From NCBI GenBank assembly GCA_000415505.1, contig KE354193.1:1-48896 (forward strand): 48,896 bases of DNA, given 5' to 3'. A program made the translations under genes and the position numbers. This document shows positions 9,685-17,881 of the stretch, piece by piece. Each line of letters starts with the position of its first letter. The stretch's first letter is position 1. The notes beneath the pieces were generated by a model, which was not told where the DNA came from, did no database searches, and saw only the letters and a program-made list of their open reading frames with translations. Origin of the DNA: Streptomyces afghaniensis 772 (GTDB taxonomy: Bacteria > Actinomycetota > Actinomycetes > Streptomycetales > Streptomycetaceae).

Positions 9685-9783
9685 GGCCGCAGAGCCCCGC
9701 CTCCGCACCCTTCCTCTCCTTCGCCCCGCTTGCAGCCCTACGGCTCGCGGGCGCATTCCACCTGCCTTCACGGGAGTTTTGCC

Positions 9784-11160
9784 ATGTCCGTTTCCACCGT
9801 CTCCACCGTCGCCGCCGACCAGTCCGTCTGTGCCCCGCTGCCCGTGCTGGGCCGGGACGTCACCGTTCCGCTCGTCACCGGAGGCGAGGTCGCCTACGCC
9901 GCGCTCGACTACGCCGCCAGCGCCCCGGCGCTCCAGCGGGTCTGGGACGACGTCGCCGCCTACGCGCCGTACTACGGCAGCGTCCACCGCGGTGCCGGGT
10001 ACCTGTCCCAGCTGTCGACCGACCTGTTCGAGAACGCCCGCCGGACCGTCGCGGAGTTCCTCGACTGCCGGGACGGTGACCAGGTGGTCTTCACCCGGTC
10101 CACCACCGACTCCCTCAACCTCCTCGCCGCCGCGCTCCCGGCCGGCTGCCAGGTCTTCGTCTTCGAGACCGAGCACCACGCCTCCCTGCTGCCCTGGCGC
10201 GACGCCCGCGTGACGTACCTCGACGCCCCGCGCAGCCCCCGCCAGGCCGTCGAGACCCTGGAGCGCGCCCTCGCCGACCGTGCCCCCTACGGTCCGGCCC
10301 TCGTCTGCGTCACCGGCGCCTCGAACGTCACCGGCGAGCTGTGGCCCGTACGGGAACTCGCGGCGGCCGCGCACGCCCACGGCGCCCGGATCGTGCTCGA
10401 CGCCGCCCAACTGGCCCCGCACCACCCCGTGTCCGTCGCCGACCTCGACGTCGACTGGGTCGCCTTCTCCGGGCACAAGCTGTACGCGCCCTTCGGTACC
10501 GGCGTACTGGCCGGGCGGGCCGACTGGCTGCGCGAGGCCGAGCCGTACCTCGCGGGCGGCGGCGCCAGCCGCAAGGTCACCCGGCGCACGGACGGGGGAG
10601 TGGACGTGGAGTGGCACGACAGCGCCGCCCGTCACGAGGCCGGATCGCCCAACGTCATCGGCGCCTACGCCGTCGCCTCCGCCTGCAAGGCGCTGACGGA
10701 GGCCGGCTTCGACACGCTCGTCGCCCGCGAGCAGTACCTGGTCGCCAAGGTGCGGGAGGGGCTCGCCGACGTGCCCGAGGTGCGGTTCCTGTCCCTGTTC
10801 GGGGACGACGCCCCGCGTGTCGGTGTGCTCTCCTTCGTCGTCGAGGGCTGGAACAGCTCGCACTTCGCCGCCGCACTCTCCGCCGAGTACGGCATCGGCG
10901 TGCGGGACGGGCTGTTCTGCGCCCACCCGCTGGTGCGCACGCTGCTCGGCAGCGACCCGCAGACGCAGGGCGAGTGCGGTTCCCCGGAGGCCGCGCCCGG
11001 CGAGAAGTCCCTCAACGCCATCCGCGTCAGCTTCGGTGCGGGCACGCCGGACGAGCACGTGGAGCGGTTCGTGCGGGCAGTGCGGGAACTCGTGACGGAC
11101 GGGGCGCAGTGGAACTACCGCACGGAGGACGGGCGTTGCGTGCCGGACACCTCCGCCTGA
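9784..11160 (+). CDS. Class V aminotransferase / cysteine-desulfurase-like PLP enzyme
   Basis: This 458-aa PLP enzyme belongs to the SufS/NifS-like fold. Visible sites are His132 (ETEHHAS), Asp206-x-x-Gln209 (DAAQ), the PLP lysine Lys232 in SGHKLYAPFGTG, and Cys379 in GVRDGLFCA, which matches the SufS active-site cysteine position. The ATG at 9784 has GGAG about 9 nt upstream; an upstream in-frame ATG at 9730 lacks this. The SAM-IV riboswitch before it argues for a sulfur role, such as mobilising sulfur from cysteine or a related amino acid. No suf cluster neighbours are present, so the substrate is unknown. Its 3' end overlaps the convergent glycerate kinase gene by 46 bp. Confidence 0.88.
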   Translation: MSVSTVSTVAADQSVCAPLPVLGRDVTVPLVTGGEVAYAALDYAASAPALQRVWDDVAAYAPYYGSVHRGAGYLSQLSTDLFENARRTVAEFLDCRDGDQVVFTRSTTDSLNLLAAALPAGCQVFVFETEHHASLLPWRDARVTYLDAPRSPRQAVETLERALADRAPYGPALVCVTGASNVTGELWPVRELAAAAHAHGARIVLDAAQLAPHHPVSVADLDVDWVAFSGHKLYAPFGTGVLAGRADWLREAEPYLAGGGASRKVTRRTDGGVDVEWHDSAARHEAGSPNVIGAYAVASACKALTEAGFDTLVAREQYLVAKVREGLADVPEVRFLSLFGDDAPRVGVLSFVVEGWNSSHFAAALSAEYGIGVRDGLFCAHPLVRTLLGSDPQTQGECGSPEAAPGEKSLNAIRVSFGAGTPDEHVERFVRAVRELVTDGAQWNYRTEDGRCVPDTSA

Positions 11161-12323
11161 ACGGGTTCGGACACCAGGGGTAGCCGGGTGCCGAGGACGA
11201 TCATCCGCAGGGCGCGTTCCGTGGCGTCGGTGAGCAGTTCGCTCGCCCGGAGCAGCGCCTCGGCCAGCTCCATCGGGGCGGGCAGGATGCCGTGGCAGGC
11301 GTCCACGCCCGGCACCTCGTGCGCGCCCTCGCCGAGCGTGCCGGCCAGGGCCAGGACCGGGCGGCCGTAGAGCTTGGCCCGGCGGGCCACCTCGGCGGGG
11401 ACCTTGCCGCGCGGCGTCTGGTGGTCCAGGGCGCCCTCGGCGGTGACGACCAGGTCGGCGCGGGCCAGCCGGGCGTCCAGGTCGAGGTGGTCCAGCAGCA
11501 CGTCGAAGCGGGGGAGGAGACGGGCGCCGAGGGCGGCGAGGCCGGCGCCCAACCCTCCGGAGGCTCCGGTTCCGGGACCGTGCCGGAGGTTGGTGTCCGG
11601 GACGGCGACGTCACGGGTGAGGACGAAGGCCCAGTTCTCCAGCCCGGCCGACAGCTGCTCGACCTGCTCGGGCGTCGCGCCCTTCTGCGGGCCGAAGACC
11701 CGGGCCACGCCCCGTTCGCCGCACAGCACGTTGTACGGGTTGCAGGCGACGAGCAGTTCCACGTCCGCCAGGCGGGTGTCCAGGCCTCTCGGGTCGATGC
11801 GGTGCAGCCGCGTCAGTTCCCGGCCACCGGCCGGGAGTTCCTCGCCCCGCTCGTCCAGCAGCCGGGCCCCGAGCGCCTGGAGCGCGCCCGCGCCGCCGTC
11901 GGAGGTGCCCGAGTCGCCGCAGCCGACGAGGATCCGCCTCACGCCCCGGTCGAGCGCGGAGCGGATCAGTTCGCCGACGCCGTACGTGGTGGTGGCGCCC
12001 GGGTCGCGCAGGTCGAGCGGGACGAGGGACAGACCCGCGACCGCCGCCATCTCCACGACCGCCGTGTCCCCGGAGCCCAGCAGGGCGAAGTGGGCGCCCA
12101 CGGTCTCCCCGACCGGGCCGGTGGCGGGCACGGTGACGAGCCGGCCCCCGGTGGCGGCGGCCAGGGCGACGGCCGTGCCCTCCCCGCCGTCCACCAGCGG
12201 GACGAGGTCGAGCTCGGCGTCGGGCAGGACCCGGCGCACGCCCGCGGCGATGGCGTCGGCGGCGGCCTCGGCGGACAGGGACTCCTTGAAGCCGCTGGGG
12301 GCTACGACGACACGGGTCAGCAT
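11115..12323 (-). CDS. Glycerate kinase
   Basis: This 402-aa enzyme phosphorylates glycerate, linking glyoxylate or sugar-acid breakdown to glycolysis. Family features include VVAPSGFKESLSAEAAA at the N-terminus, VDGGEGT, the GCGDSGTSDGGAGALQALGA segment and the TAEGALDHQTPRGKVP motif. Twelve bases separate it from the upstream transporter gene, so the two form an operon in which uptake and phosphorylation of a small carboxylate are probably paired. The C-terminal 25 residues or so extend beyond the conserved fold and overlap the convergent aminotransferase gene. Confidence 0.93.
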   Translation of the reverse strand: MLTRVVVAPSGFKESLSAEAAADAIAAGVRRVLPDAELDLVPLVDGGEGTAVALAAATGGRLVTVPATGPVGETVGAHFALLGSGDTAVVEMAAVAGLSLVPLDLRDPGATTTYGVGELIRSALDRGVRRILVGCGDSGTSDGGAGALQALGARLLDERGEELPAGGRELTRLHRIDPRGLDTRLADVELLVACNPYNVLCGERGVARVFGPQKGATPEQVEQLSAGLENWAFVLTRDVAVPDTNLRHGPGTGASGGLGAGLAALGARLLPRFDVLLDHLDLDARLARADLVVTAEGALDHQTPRGKVPAEVARRAKLYGRPVLALAGTLGEGAHEVPGVDACHGILPAPMELAEALLRASELLTDATERALRMIVLGTRLPLVSEPVQAEVSGTQRPSSVR

Positions 12324-12335
12324 GGGTGGGGCTCC

Positions 12336-13796
12336 TTAACGGGTGACGGAGACGCCGAGCAGCGGCCACACCGCGACGGCGAAGAGCAGCACGAGCGCGG
12401 CGGTCAGCGGGGCCAGGAAGGCGGACAGCCGCAGCAGGTCGCGCGGGGTGTAGGTGGGGGTGCCGGGGATCTGCGCGAAGAGCGTGACCGGCTTGGCGGA
12501 GGCGGGCAGCGTGTGGCAGAAGCCGGCGGCCGCGGTGGAGGCGAGCGCGGCGGCGACCGGGTTGACCCCGACGCCGACGGCGGCGGCCACGACGAGCGGG
12601 ACCAGGACCGAGGAGCGGGCCGAACGGGACTGGAGGACCAGGTGGGCCGCCGTGCTGACCGCGATCACGACCGCGAGGAACACCACCGGGGCGCCACCTG
12701 TCGGCAGCCCGGAGACGAGCCACTCAGCCGCTCCCGAGTCGGCGAGCGCCACGCCCATCGCCATCGTCGCCGCCATGAACAGCAGCAGCGACCAGGGGAC
12801 GGTCTTCAGCGCGTCCTTCAGACGTACGGTGCCGAGAGCGGGTGAGGAGGCGATGACGGCGCCGATCAGCGCCACCAGCGCGGGCGGCACGCGGTGCAGC
12901 GGCTCGCTGCACCACAGCAGCACCACCGTGGCCATGAGCAGGGCGCAGCGCTTCTCGGCCTGGCTCCAGGGGCCGGTCACCGGCTGCTCGCTGTGCTGCT
13001 GGATCTGTTCGGGCGTGATGTGGACCGGGCCGCGGCGGTCCGCCCGCCGGGTCGTCGTCAGCAGGACCAGCTCGGCGGCCAGGTGCGAGGAGGCCACGGC
13101 CAGCGGCAGGCCCAGCAGCAGCCACTCCGTGAAGCCGATGTGCTGCCCGGTCGCCTCCCACAGGACCGACACGGTGATCAGATGCGCGCCGGCGCCGATC
13201 AGGGTCGCCACCGCCGACAGCAGGATCACGGTCGGGAACAGCAGCGCCAGCATCACGACCAGTCGCTTCCGGTCGGCCAGGACCTTGGCGAGGGCGAGGA
13301 ACACCGGCAGTGCGAGCGCGGCCCGGCCGGAGGTGGCGGGCACCGCGAACGCGGTGACGACCAGGGCCGCCGTCGTCAGGTGCACGAGCTGCCGCACCGT
13401 GCGCGCCCCGCTGACCAGGAACACCGCCGCCCGCCCGGCGAGTCCGCTCCGGCTCACCGCGGCCGCCAGCACGAACGCGCAGATCAGCAGCCACACCGTG
13501 GCGTCACCGAGGGTGCCGAACAGGGTGTCGCTGCTGATCACCCCGGTCACCGTGAGCGCGAGCCCGGCGCCCAGCGCGATGTAGGTGTCGTCGATCGACG
13601 TCCCGATCCAGGCGCAAGTCGCCAGAACGAACACGGCGAGCGTGAAACGGGCGTCGGCACCGAGTCCCGGGAAGTTCCCGGGGATCGCGAGCAGCAGGCA
13701 GACGGTCAGTGCCGCGCACAGAGAGGCAGTGGTTCGCAGGTTCAGGGCCACGCCGTCGAGAATCCGCCCGGGCGGTGAGTCGTCGATGAGTTCCAC
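12336..13796 (-). CDS. DASS/SLC13-type anion (dicarboxylate-like) transporter
   Basis: This 486-aa integral membrane protein has about 11-12 hydrophobic helices. The layout resembles divalent-anion:sodium symporters: repeated halves with re-entrant loop features such as PATSGRAALALPVF and SRSARSSVLVPLV. A hydrophilic loop lies at about 255-285. It is transcribed immediately ahead of the glycerate kinase gene, so glycerate or a related organic acid is a reasonable substrate guess, not shown by the sequence. The ATG start is followed by about 20 hydrophilic residues. A dispersed repeat lies just upstream. Confidence 0.8.
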   Translation of the reverse strand: MELIDDSPPGRILDGVALNLRTTASLCAALTVCLLLAIPGNFPGLGADARFTLAVFVLATCAWIGTSIDDTYIALGAGLALTVTGVISSDTLFGTLGDATVWLLICAFVLAAAVSRSGLAGRAAVFLVSGARTVRQLVHLTTAALVVTAFAVPATSGRAALALPVFLALAKVLADRKRLVVMLALLFPTVILLSAVATLIGAGAHLITVSVLWEATGQHIGFTEWLLLGLPLAVASSHLAAELVLLTTTRRADRRGPVHITPEQIQQHSEQPVTGPWSQAEKRCALLMATVVLLWCSEPLHRVPPALVALIGAVIASSPALGTVRLKDALKTVPWSLLLFMAATMAMGVALADSGAAEWLVSGLPTGGAPVVFLAVVIAVSTAAHLVLQSRSARSSVLVPLVVAAAVGVGVNPVAAALASTAAAGFCHTLPASAKPVTLFAQIPGTPTYTPRDLLRLSAFLAPLTAALVLLFAVAVWPLLGVSVTR

Positions 13797-13819
13797 ATGA
13801 AGGAACTTTCACTACGGTG

Positions 13820-13880
13820 CCTCAGGGGCGCGGGGAACTGCGCGAACAACCACGACGAACCCGCACCCGGCAACGGCGAC
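13820..13880 (+). repeat. Dispersed intergenic repeat, copy B
   Basis: CCTCAGGGGCGCGGGGAACT followed by GCGCGAACAACCACGACGAACCCGCA fills most of the 94 bp between the transporter start and the response-regulator stop. It belongs to the same family as the copies near 3385, 27396, 32641 and 35548. Confidence 0.8.
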
Positions 13881-13890
13881 CGAGTGGCAC

Positions 13891-14550
13891 TCACGGCAAC
13901 CGGTACCCCATCCCCCGCACCGTCTCCACCCGCTCCGCCCCCAGTTTCTTCCGCAGCGTCCGCACGTACACGTCCACGATGTTGGACCCCGGGTCGAAGT
14001 CGTACCCCCACACATGGGAAAGGATCTGCTCCCGGGACAGCACCTGCCCCGGATGCCGCAGGAACAGTTCCAGCAGCACGAACTCACGGGCCGTCAGATC
14101 GACCGTCCGCTCCCCGGACCGGGCACGCCGCGTACGGAGATCGAGGCTCAGGGAGCCCGACCTGAGCACCGTCACCTCCGGCGCCCGCGCAGCCGTCCGC
14201 AGCCTCAGCCGCACCCGGGCCAGCAGCTCCTCGAAGCGGAACGGCTTGGTCATCCAGTCGTCGGCGCCGCCCTCCAGGCCCGCCACCGTGTCCCGTACGG
14301 AGTCCCGCGCGGTCAGCACGATCACCGGCACCGTCACTCGCGCCTCACGCAGCTCGCGCAGGATGGTGAAGCCGTCCCGGCCGGGCAGTCCGATGTCCAG
14401 GACGACGAGGTCGAAGCCGCCGGTCAGGGCGTACTCGTAGCCCGCGTCGCCGTCGGTGACGACGGTGGTGGTGAAGCCGTTGGAGCGCAGGCCCTTCTCC
14501 ACGAAGGAGGCGATGCGCTCCTCGTCCTCGACGATGAGGATGCGGTTCAC
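13891..14550 (-). CDS. OmpR/PhoB-family response regulator
   Basis: This 219-aa regulator has a receiver domain (about 1-115) with Asp9/Glu10, phosphoacceptor Asp52 (LVVLDIGLPGRDG), Thr80 and Lys102 (TKPF). The winged-helix DNA-binding domain (about 125-219) has the LTAREFVLLELFLRHPGQVLSR and TLRKKLG segments. The start overlaps the kinase stop by 4 bp, so the pair is translationally coupled, and the regulator is the last gene of a three-gene unit with the small secreted protein. Candidate target sites are the GATGAA repeats at 16351-16368. Confidence 0.94.
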   Translation of the reverse strand: MNRILIVEDEERIASFVEKGLRSNGFTTTVVTDGDAGYEYALTGGFDLVVLDIGLPGRDGFTILRELREARVTVPVIVLTARDSVRDTVAGLEGGADDWMTKPFRFEELLARVRLRLRTAARAPEVTVLRSGSLSLDLRTRRARSGERTVDLTAREFVLLELFLRHPGQVLSREQILSHVWGYDFDPGSNIVDVYVRTLRKKLGAERVETVRGMGYRLP

Positions 14551-16070
14551 GAGGGGTCCCCTTCCGGTGCCCGGGGTGCGTGCAGAACGAGGGCGAAGGC
14601 GGCGCCGCCACCGGGCGAGTCGCGGAGCCGTACGTGCCCCCGGTGGCCCTCGGCGATCGCCTTGACGATGGACAGCCCGAGCCCGGCGCCGGAGCCCCGG
14701 GCGCCGCGGCGGGCCGTGCCGCGCCGGAAGCGTTCGAAGATCACCTCGGTGTCCTGGGGCTGCACGCCGGGTCCCGAGTCGGCGACGTACAGCTCCAGGT
14801 GCGGGCCGTCGGCGCGGGAGCCGATGCGGATGGTCTGGCCGGAGGTGGTGTGCTGCACGGCGTTCTGCGCGAGCTGCACCATGGCCTGCGTGATCCGCTG
14901 CGGATCCAGCTCGGCCTCCAGGTCGGCGACCTCGGCGAGCCGCCAGTCGCGTTCGCCGAGCGTGCGGGCCTTGACGTAGACGTCGGCGGTGAGTTCGGCG
15001 ACCTGGACCGGCTCGGGGGAGACGAAGTCGGGGCGTTCGGCCTTGGCGAGCAGCAGCAGGTCCTCGACGATGCGGCTCATCCGGTCCAGCTCGTCGGTCA
15101 CCAGCCGGACGGTCTCCTCGCGTTCGGCCGGGTCGTCGCCCATCACCTCCAGATGGCCGCGCACGATGGTGATGGGGGTACGCAGCTCGTGGCCCGCGTC
15201 GTCGACGAACTCGCGCTGGGCGGCGAAGGCCCGCTCCAGCCGGTCGAGCATGCCGTTGAACGTCTCGGCGAGAGCCGCTATGTCGTCGTTGCCGTGCACC
15301 GGGATCCGCCGGGTGAGGTCCTGCTCGGTGAGCTGCGCCGCAGCGGTGCGCACCACCCTTACGGGTTTGAGGATCCGCCCGGCGACCGCCCAGGCGATGC
15401 CGACGGTCAGCAGCAGGGCGACCCCGGAGATGACGAGCAGTGTGCGGAACATGCTGTTCACGCGGGCCTGCTCGCGCTGTGGATGGAAGGCGACGACGAA
15501 CGCGGCGTCCGGCTCCCGGCCCTGCTGGGCCACGGTGACCTTGGCCCAGCGGATCTCGCCCTCGGGCCGGTGCAGCACACCGGAGGACGCGGGCGAGTCG
15601 AAGATGCCGCGCTTGGCACCGGGGTCCCGGTGCAGGGGCAGAGCGACGGGCAGGTCGTGCCGCTGGCGGATCTGCCGGGGAGTGCCGTCCGTCCCGCGGA
15701 CCAGGCCGATCAGCTCCTCGTCCGCGTCGGGGTTCTGCCGTTCCAGGAACACCGTGAGCAGCCGGTCCGCGTCGGTGAACGGCCGGCCCGTCTGCGGATC
15801 CCCGCCCCGCTCCTCGAAGTTGGCGAACTCGCCGGTCTCCTGCGTGAGCAGGCGGTTGATCCGGTTGTCGACGTCCCGCAGCAGGAACGAGCGGGTGGTC
15901 ATGGCGACGGAGGCGAGCGCGACCGCCATCACGAGCAGCAGCCAGAGCAGGATGCGGACCCGGGCGGAGACGCGTCGGCGGCCGGGGTCAGTTGTCAGAG
16001 CCTGAGCCGTCGTCGTCGCCCGGTCCGTCGTCTCCGGCGCCCCGGCCGCGGTCGTCGTCGTCATCGTCAC
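14547..16070 (-). CDS. Sensor histidine kinase (HAMP, HisKA, HATPase)
   Basis: This kinase (507 aa from the annotated ATG) senses an extracellular signal. Transmembrane segments at about 38-58 and 209-231 bracket an extracellular domain of about 150 residues. A HAMP linker (about 232-284), the H-box with His294 (DDAGHELRTPI), the N-box LAQNAVQHTT and the G-boxes DSGPGV and GAGLGLSIV follow. The first ~30 residues are low-complexity Thr/Ala and lie within the end of the upstream small-protein gene (83 bp overlap). ATG at 16064 is an alternative start. It forms a pair with the downstream OmpR-type regulator. Confidence 0.93.
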   Translation of the reverse strand: MTMTTTTAAGAPETTDRATTTAQALTTDPGRRRVSARVRILLWLLLVMAVALASVAMTTRSFLLRDVDNRINRLLTQETGEFANFEERGGDPQTGRPFTDADRLLTVFLERQNPDADEELIGLVRGTDGTPRQIRQRHDLPVALPLHRDPGAKRGIFDSPASSGVLHRPEGEIRWAKVTVAQQGREPDAAFVVAFHPQREQARVNSMFRTLLVISGVALLLTVGIAWAVAGRILKPVRVVRTAAAQLTEQDLTRRIPVHGNDDIAALAETFNGMLDRLERAFAAQREFVDDAGHELRTPITIVRGHLEVMGDDPAEREETVRLVTDELDRMSRIVEDLLLLAKAERPDFVSPEPVQVAELTADVYVKARTLGERDWRLAEVADLEAELDPQRITQAMVQLAQNAVQHTTSGQTIRIGSRADGPHLELYVADSGPGVQPQDTEVIFERFRRGTARRGARGSGAGLGLSIVKAIAEGHRGHVRLRDSPGGGAAFALVLHAPRAPEGDPS

Positions 16071-16317
16071 TCGCTGAGCTGTCGGTCACCGGGGGCCGCG
16101 AGACGACCTCGTCGCCCGGCGTGGACTCCGGCCGCGTCGACTTCGCGGGGGGTGTGAGCGTGGAGGTGGGCGTGGGCGAGCGGTTGTCCAGCTCCACCTG
16201 CTGGGACGGGACCTTGGGCGCCTCGGGGCTGTCCGCGAGGGCGTAACTGGTCGCGGCGATGCCCAGCGGGATCAGCACGACGGCGGACAGGGCCGCCATA
16301 CGACGGGAGAAAGCCAT
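15988..16317 (-). CDS. Small secreted protein with acidic tail, upstream of the two-component pair
   Basis: This 109-aa protein has a signal peptide (MAFSRRMAALSAVVLIPL..., likely cleaved after SYALA near residue 28). A Pro/Thr/Ser-rich middle follows, and the C-terminus is very rich in Asp/Gly/Ser (about 83-109), like a calcium- or cation-binding or disordered tail. I do not recognise the family. It is first in the unit with the kinase and regulator, and its 3' end overlaps the kinase start, so it may be a signal-sensing accessory. The acidic tail is partly dictated by the kinase-coding frame. Confidence 0.7.
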   Translation of the reverse strand: MAFSRRMAALSAVVLIPLGIAATSYALADSPEAPKVPSQQVELDNRSPTPTSTLTPPAKSTRPESTPGDEVVSRPPVTDSSASDDDDDDRGRGAGDDGPGDDDGSGSDN

Positions 16318-16359
16318 GCGCCCGATCCTGCGGCCGGAACCGGGAGCCGATGATGAACC

Positions 16360-16383
16360 CCGGATGAAGAACTCTTCATCCGG
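16360..16383. promoter_or_regulatory. Perfect 10-bp inverted repeat between Lrp-like gene and small-protein gene
   Basis: CCGGATGAAG (16360-16369) and CTTCATCCGG (16374-16383) flank a 4-nt loop. The site is 30 bp past the stop of the minus-strand Lrp-like gene and 43 bp before the small-protein start. It could be a terminator for the upstream pair or an operator. Two direct GATGAA copies (16351 and 16363) overlap it, as an OmpR-type regulator might require. Confidence 0.5.
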
Positions 16384-16413
16384 AGTACGGGCCCGTCCGC
16401 CGAGGCGGGGTCC

Positions 16414-16695
16414 TCAGTTGTCCAGCCCGATCGAGAACGCCGCCTCGAGGTCGTGCTGCGAGTACGTACGGAACGCCACGTGCGTGTCCGTGCCCTCCAC
16501 CCCGGGGATCTTGCTGATCCGGCCCGGGATGACCTCCGCCAGGTCCTCGTGGTCCTTCACCCGGACCATCGCGATCAGGTCGTAGGTGCCGGTGACGGAG
16601 AAGACCTCGCTGACGTTGTCCAGCGCGGCGATCGACTCCGCGATCTCGGGGATCCGGTCCACGCTGGTCTTGATGAGGACGATCGCGGTGATCAC
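16414..16695 (-). CDS. Stand-alone Lrp/AsnC ligand-binding (RAM) domain protein
   Basis: This 93-aa protein matches only the effector-binding alpha-beta domain of Lrp/AsnC regulators (MITAIVLIKT, VSEVFSVTGTYDLIAMVRVKD, and ...GVEGTDTHVAFRTY). It lacks the helix-turn-helix, so it cannot bind DNA by the usual route. Such proteins form oligomeric ligand sensors that may modify full-length Lrp proteins or other partners. Its start overlaps the rhomboid gene stop by 4 bp, so the two are probably co-translated. Confidence 0.9.
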   Translation of the reverse strand: MITAIVLIKTSVDRIPEIAESIAALDNVSEVFSVTGTYDLIAMVRVKDHEDLAEVIPGRISKIPGVEGTDTHVAFRTYSQHDLEAAFSIGLDN

Positions 16696-17444
16696 GGCTG
16701 GTTCTCTCCCTCGGGGGCCGGAGCAGGGGCGGGCTTCACTCTAGTAGGGCTGGTGGGGCGGCCGTAGCGGACCGAGGCGTAGCCGAAGCCCAGCCCGAAG
16801 CCCACCAGGTGGGCGAGGTAGGCCACCCCGGGCCCGTCCGAGGCCCGCCCCGCAGCCAGCCACTGGAGCGCCGCCCAGAACGGCAGGACGACCCAGGCCG
16901 GGAAGCGCACCGGCAGGAAGAAGAGGAACGGCAGGAGACTGGTCACCCTGGCCCGGGGGAACAGGTAGAGGAACGCACCGAGGACCGCCGAGATCGCCCC
17001 CGAGGCACCGACCAGGGACTGTCCGGAGTCCGCGTTGACGGCGGCGTAGCCCAGCAGGGCCAGACAGCCGCAGCCGACGTAGAACAGGGTGAACTGCACC
17101 CGGCCCATCCGTTCCTCGGTCATCGCCCCGAAGACGTAGAGGAAGAGCATGTTGCCGAGCAGGTGCACCCAGCTGCCGTGGACGAAGAGGGCCGTCGCGG
17201 GGGTGAGGGCCGATCCGGCGGACCCCTCGAACAGTTCTGCGGGGATCACGCCCCAGCGCCGGAAATAGGCCCGCTGCGCGGCGAGCAGGTCGTCGCCCGT
17301 GCCGTACGCCGGACCGAGGCCCGAGGCGGGGCCGACCAGGAAGACCGCGCAGCACAGGGCGATCAGTGAGTACGTCACCGGCGCCGACGACCCCGCGACC
17401 GATCTGCCGGCCCGGACGAACGACGCACTCCACTTGCCGATCAT
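16692..17444 (-). CDS. Rhomboid-family intramembrane serine protease
   Basis: This 250-aa membrane protease cleaves within transmembrane segments of partner proteins. The catalytic Ser148 is in GASG and His212 is in AYLAHLVGF. The HxxxN stabilising motif (HLLGN, His94 and Asn98) is also present. About six hydrophobic helices are visible, then a Pro-rich cytosolic tail. I place the start at the ATG at 17444 (MIGKWSAS); the frame stays open further upstream, but that stretch is not rhomboid-like. It precedes and overlaps the Lrp-like domain gene. Confidence 0.9.
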   Translation of the reverse strand: MIGKWSASFVRAGRSVAGSSAPVTYSLIALCCAVFLVGPASGLGPAYGTGDDLLAAQRAYFRRWGVIPAELFEGSAGSALTPATALFVHGSWVHLLGNMLFLYVFGAMTEERMGRVQFTLFYVGCGCLALLGYAAVNADSGQSLVGASGAISAVLGAFLYLFPRARVTSLLPFLFFLPVRFPAWVVLPFWAALQWLAAGRASDGPGVAYLAHLVGFGLGFGYASVRYGRPTSPTRVKPAPAPAPEGENQP

Positions 17445-17603
17445 GGACACAGAGCATGACGTAACGGGACGCAACCGCACAGACCGCCTCGCCGCCGTGG
17501 ACGCGTGGGCGGCGAGGACCCGCCAGGCCGTAGGGTTACGAGCCATACGCACCGGGGATGCCGGTGGCGTCACGGACACTAGAAGGAAAGAGAACAGGTC
17601 ACG

Positions 17604-17843
17604 ATGACGGTTCCCCTGCCGACCGCCTCGACGCGGTGGCGCTGCGCCCTCTGCGGCAACCTCACGAGGTTCGACGTGACCCGCTCGTCGAAGGTCGTCG
17701 AGTACGTCCACCTCGACCTGGCCGGAGAGCCGAAGGTCGAGGAGCGCGAGGTGCTCAGTGAGACCATCGAGTCGGTGCGCTGCCGCTGGTGCAACGCGGT
17801 GGACCAGGTGGAACTCGTGGACAGGCCGGGCGCCGGCTCCTGA
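17604..17843 (+). CDS. Small zinc-ribbon protein
   Basis: This 79-aa protein has two CxxC knuckles, CALCG (about 14-18) and CRWC (about 60-63), separated by a beta-rich stretch, which is the layout of a single zinc ribbon. The ATG has an AAGGAAAG-like ribosome site. It lies 38 bp ahead of the NYN-domain gene and is probably co-transcribed with it, so a nucleic-acid role is plausible. I do not know its function. Confidence 0.8.
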   Translation: MTVPLPTASTRWRCALCGNLTRFDVTRSSKVVEYVHLDLAGEPKVEEREVLSETIESVRCRWCNAVDQVELVDRPGAGS

Positions 17844-17881
17844 CGGGAGCCGGCCCGCACAGGCATTGGGGTGTGTGACGG

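Noticed and set aside
9730-9783. Upstream ATG for the desulfurase-like gene
   Set aside because: The extra 18 residues are not conserved-looking and have no ribosome site, while the ATG at 9784 has GGAG at good spacing.
11292-12845. 517-codon plus-strand open frame
   Set aside because: It is antisense to glycerate kinase and the transporter and shows only Gly/Arg/Ala-rich composition.
16381-17603. Possible c-di-AMP or other riboswitch near the envelope genes
   Set aside because: I looked for known aptamer cores upstream of the rhomboid, zinc-ribbon and NlpC/P60 genes and found only simple hairpins.
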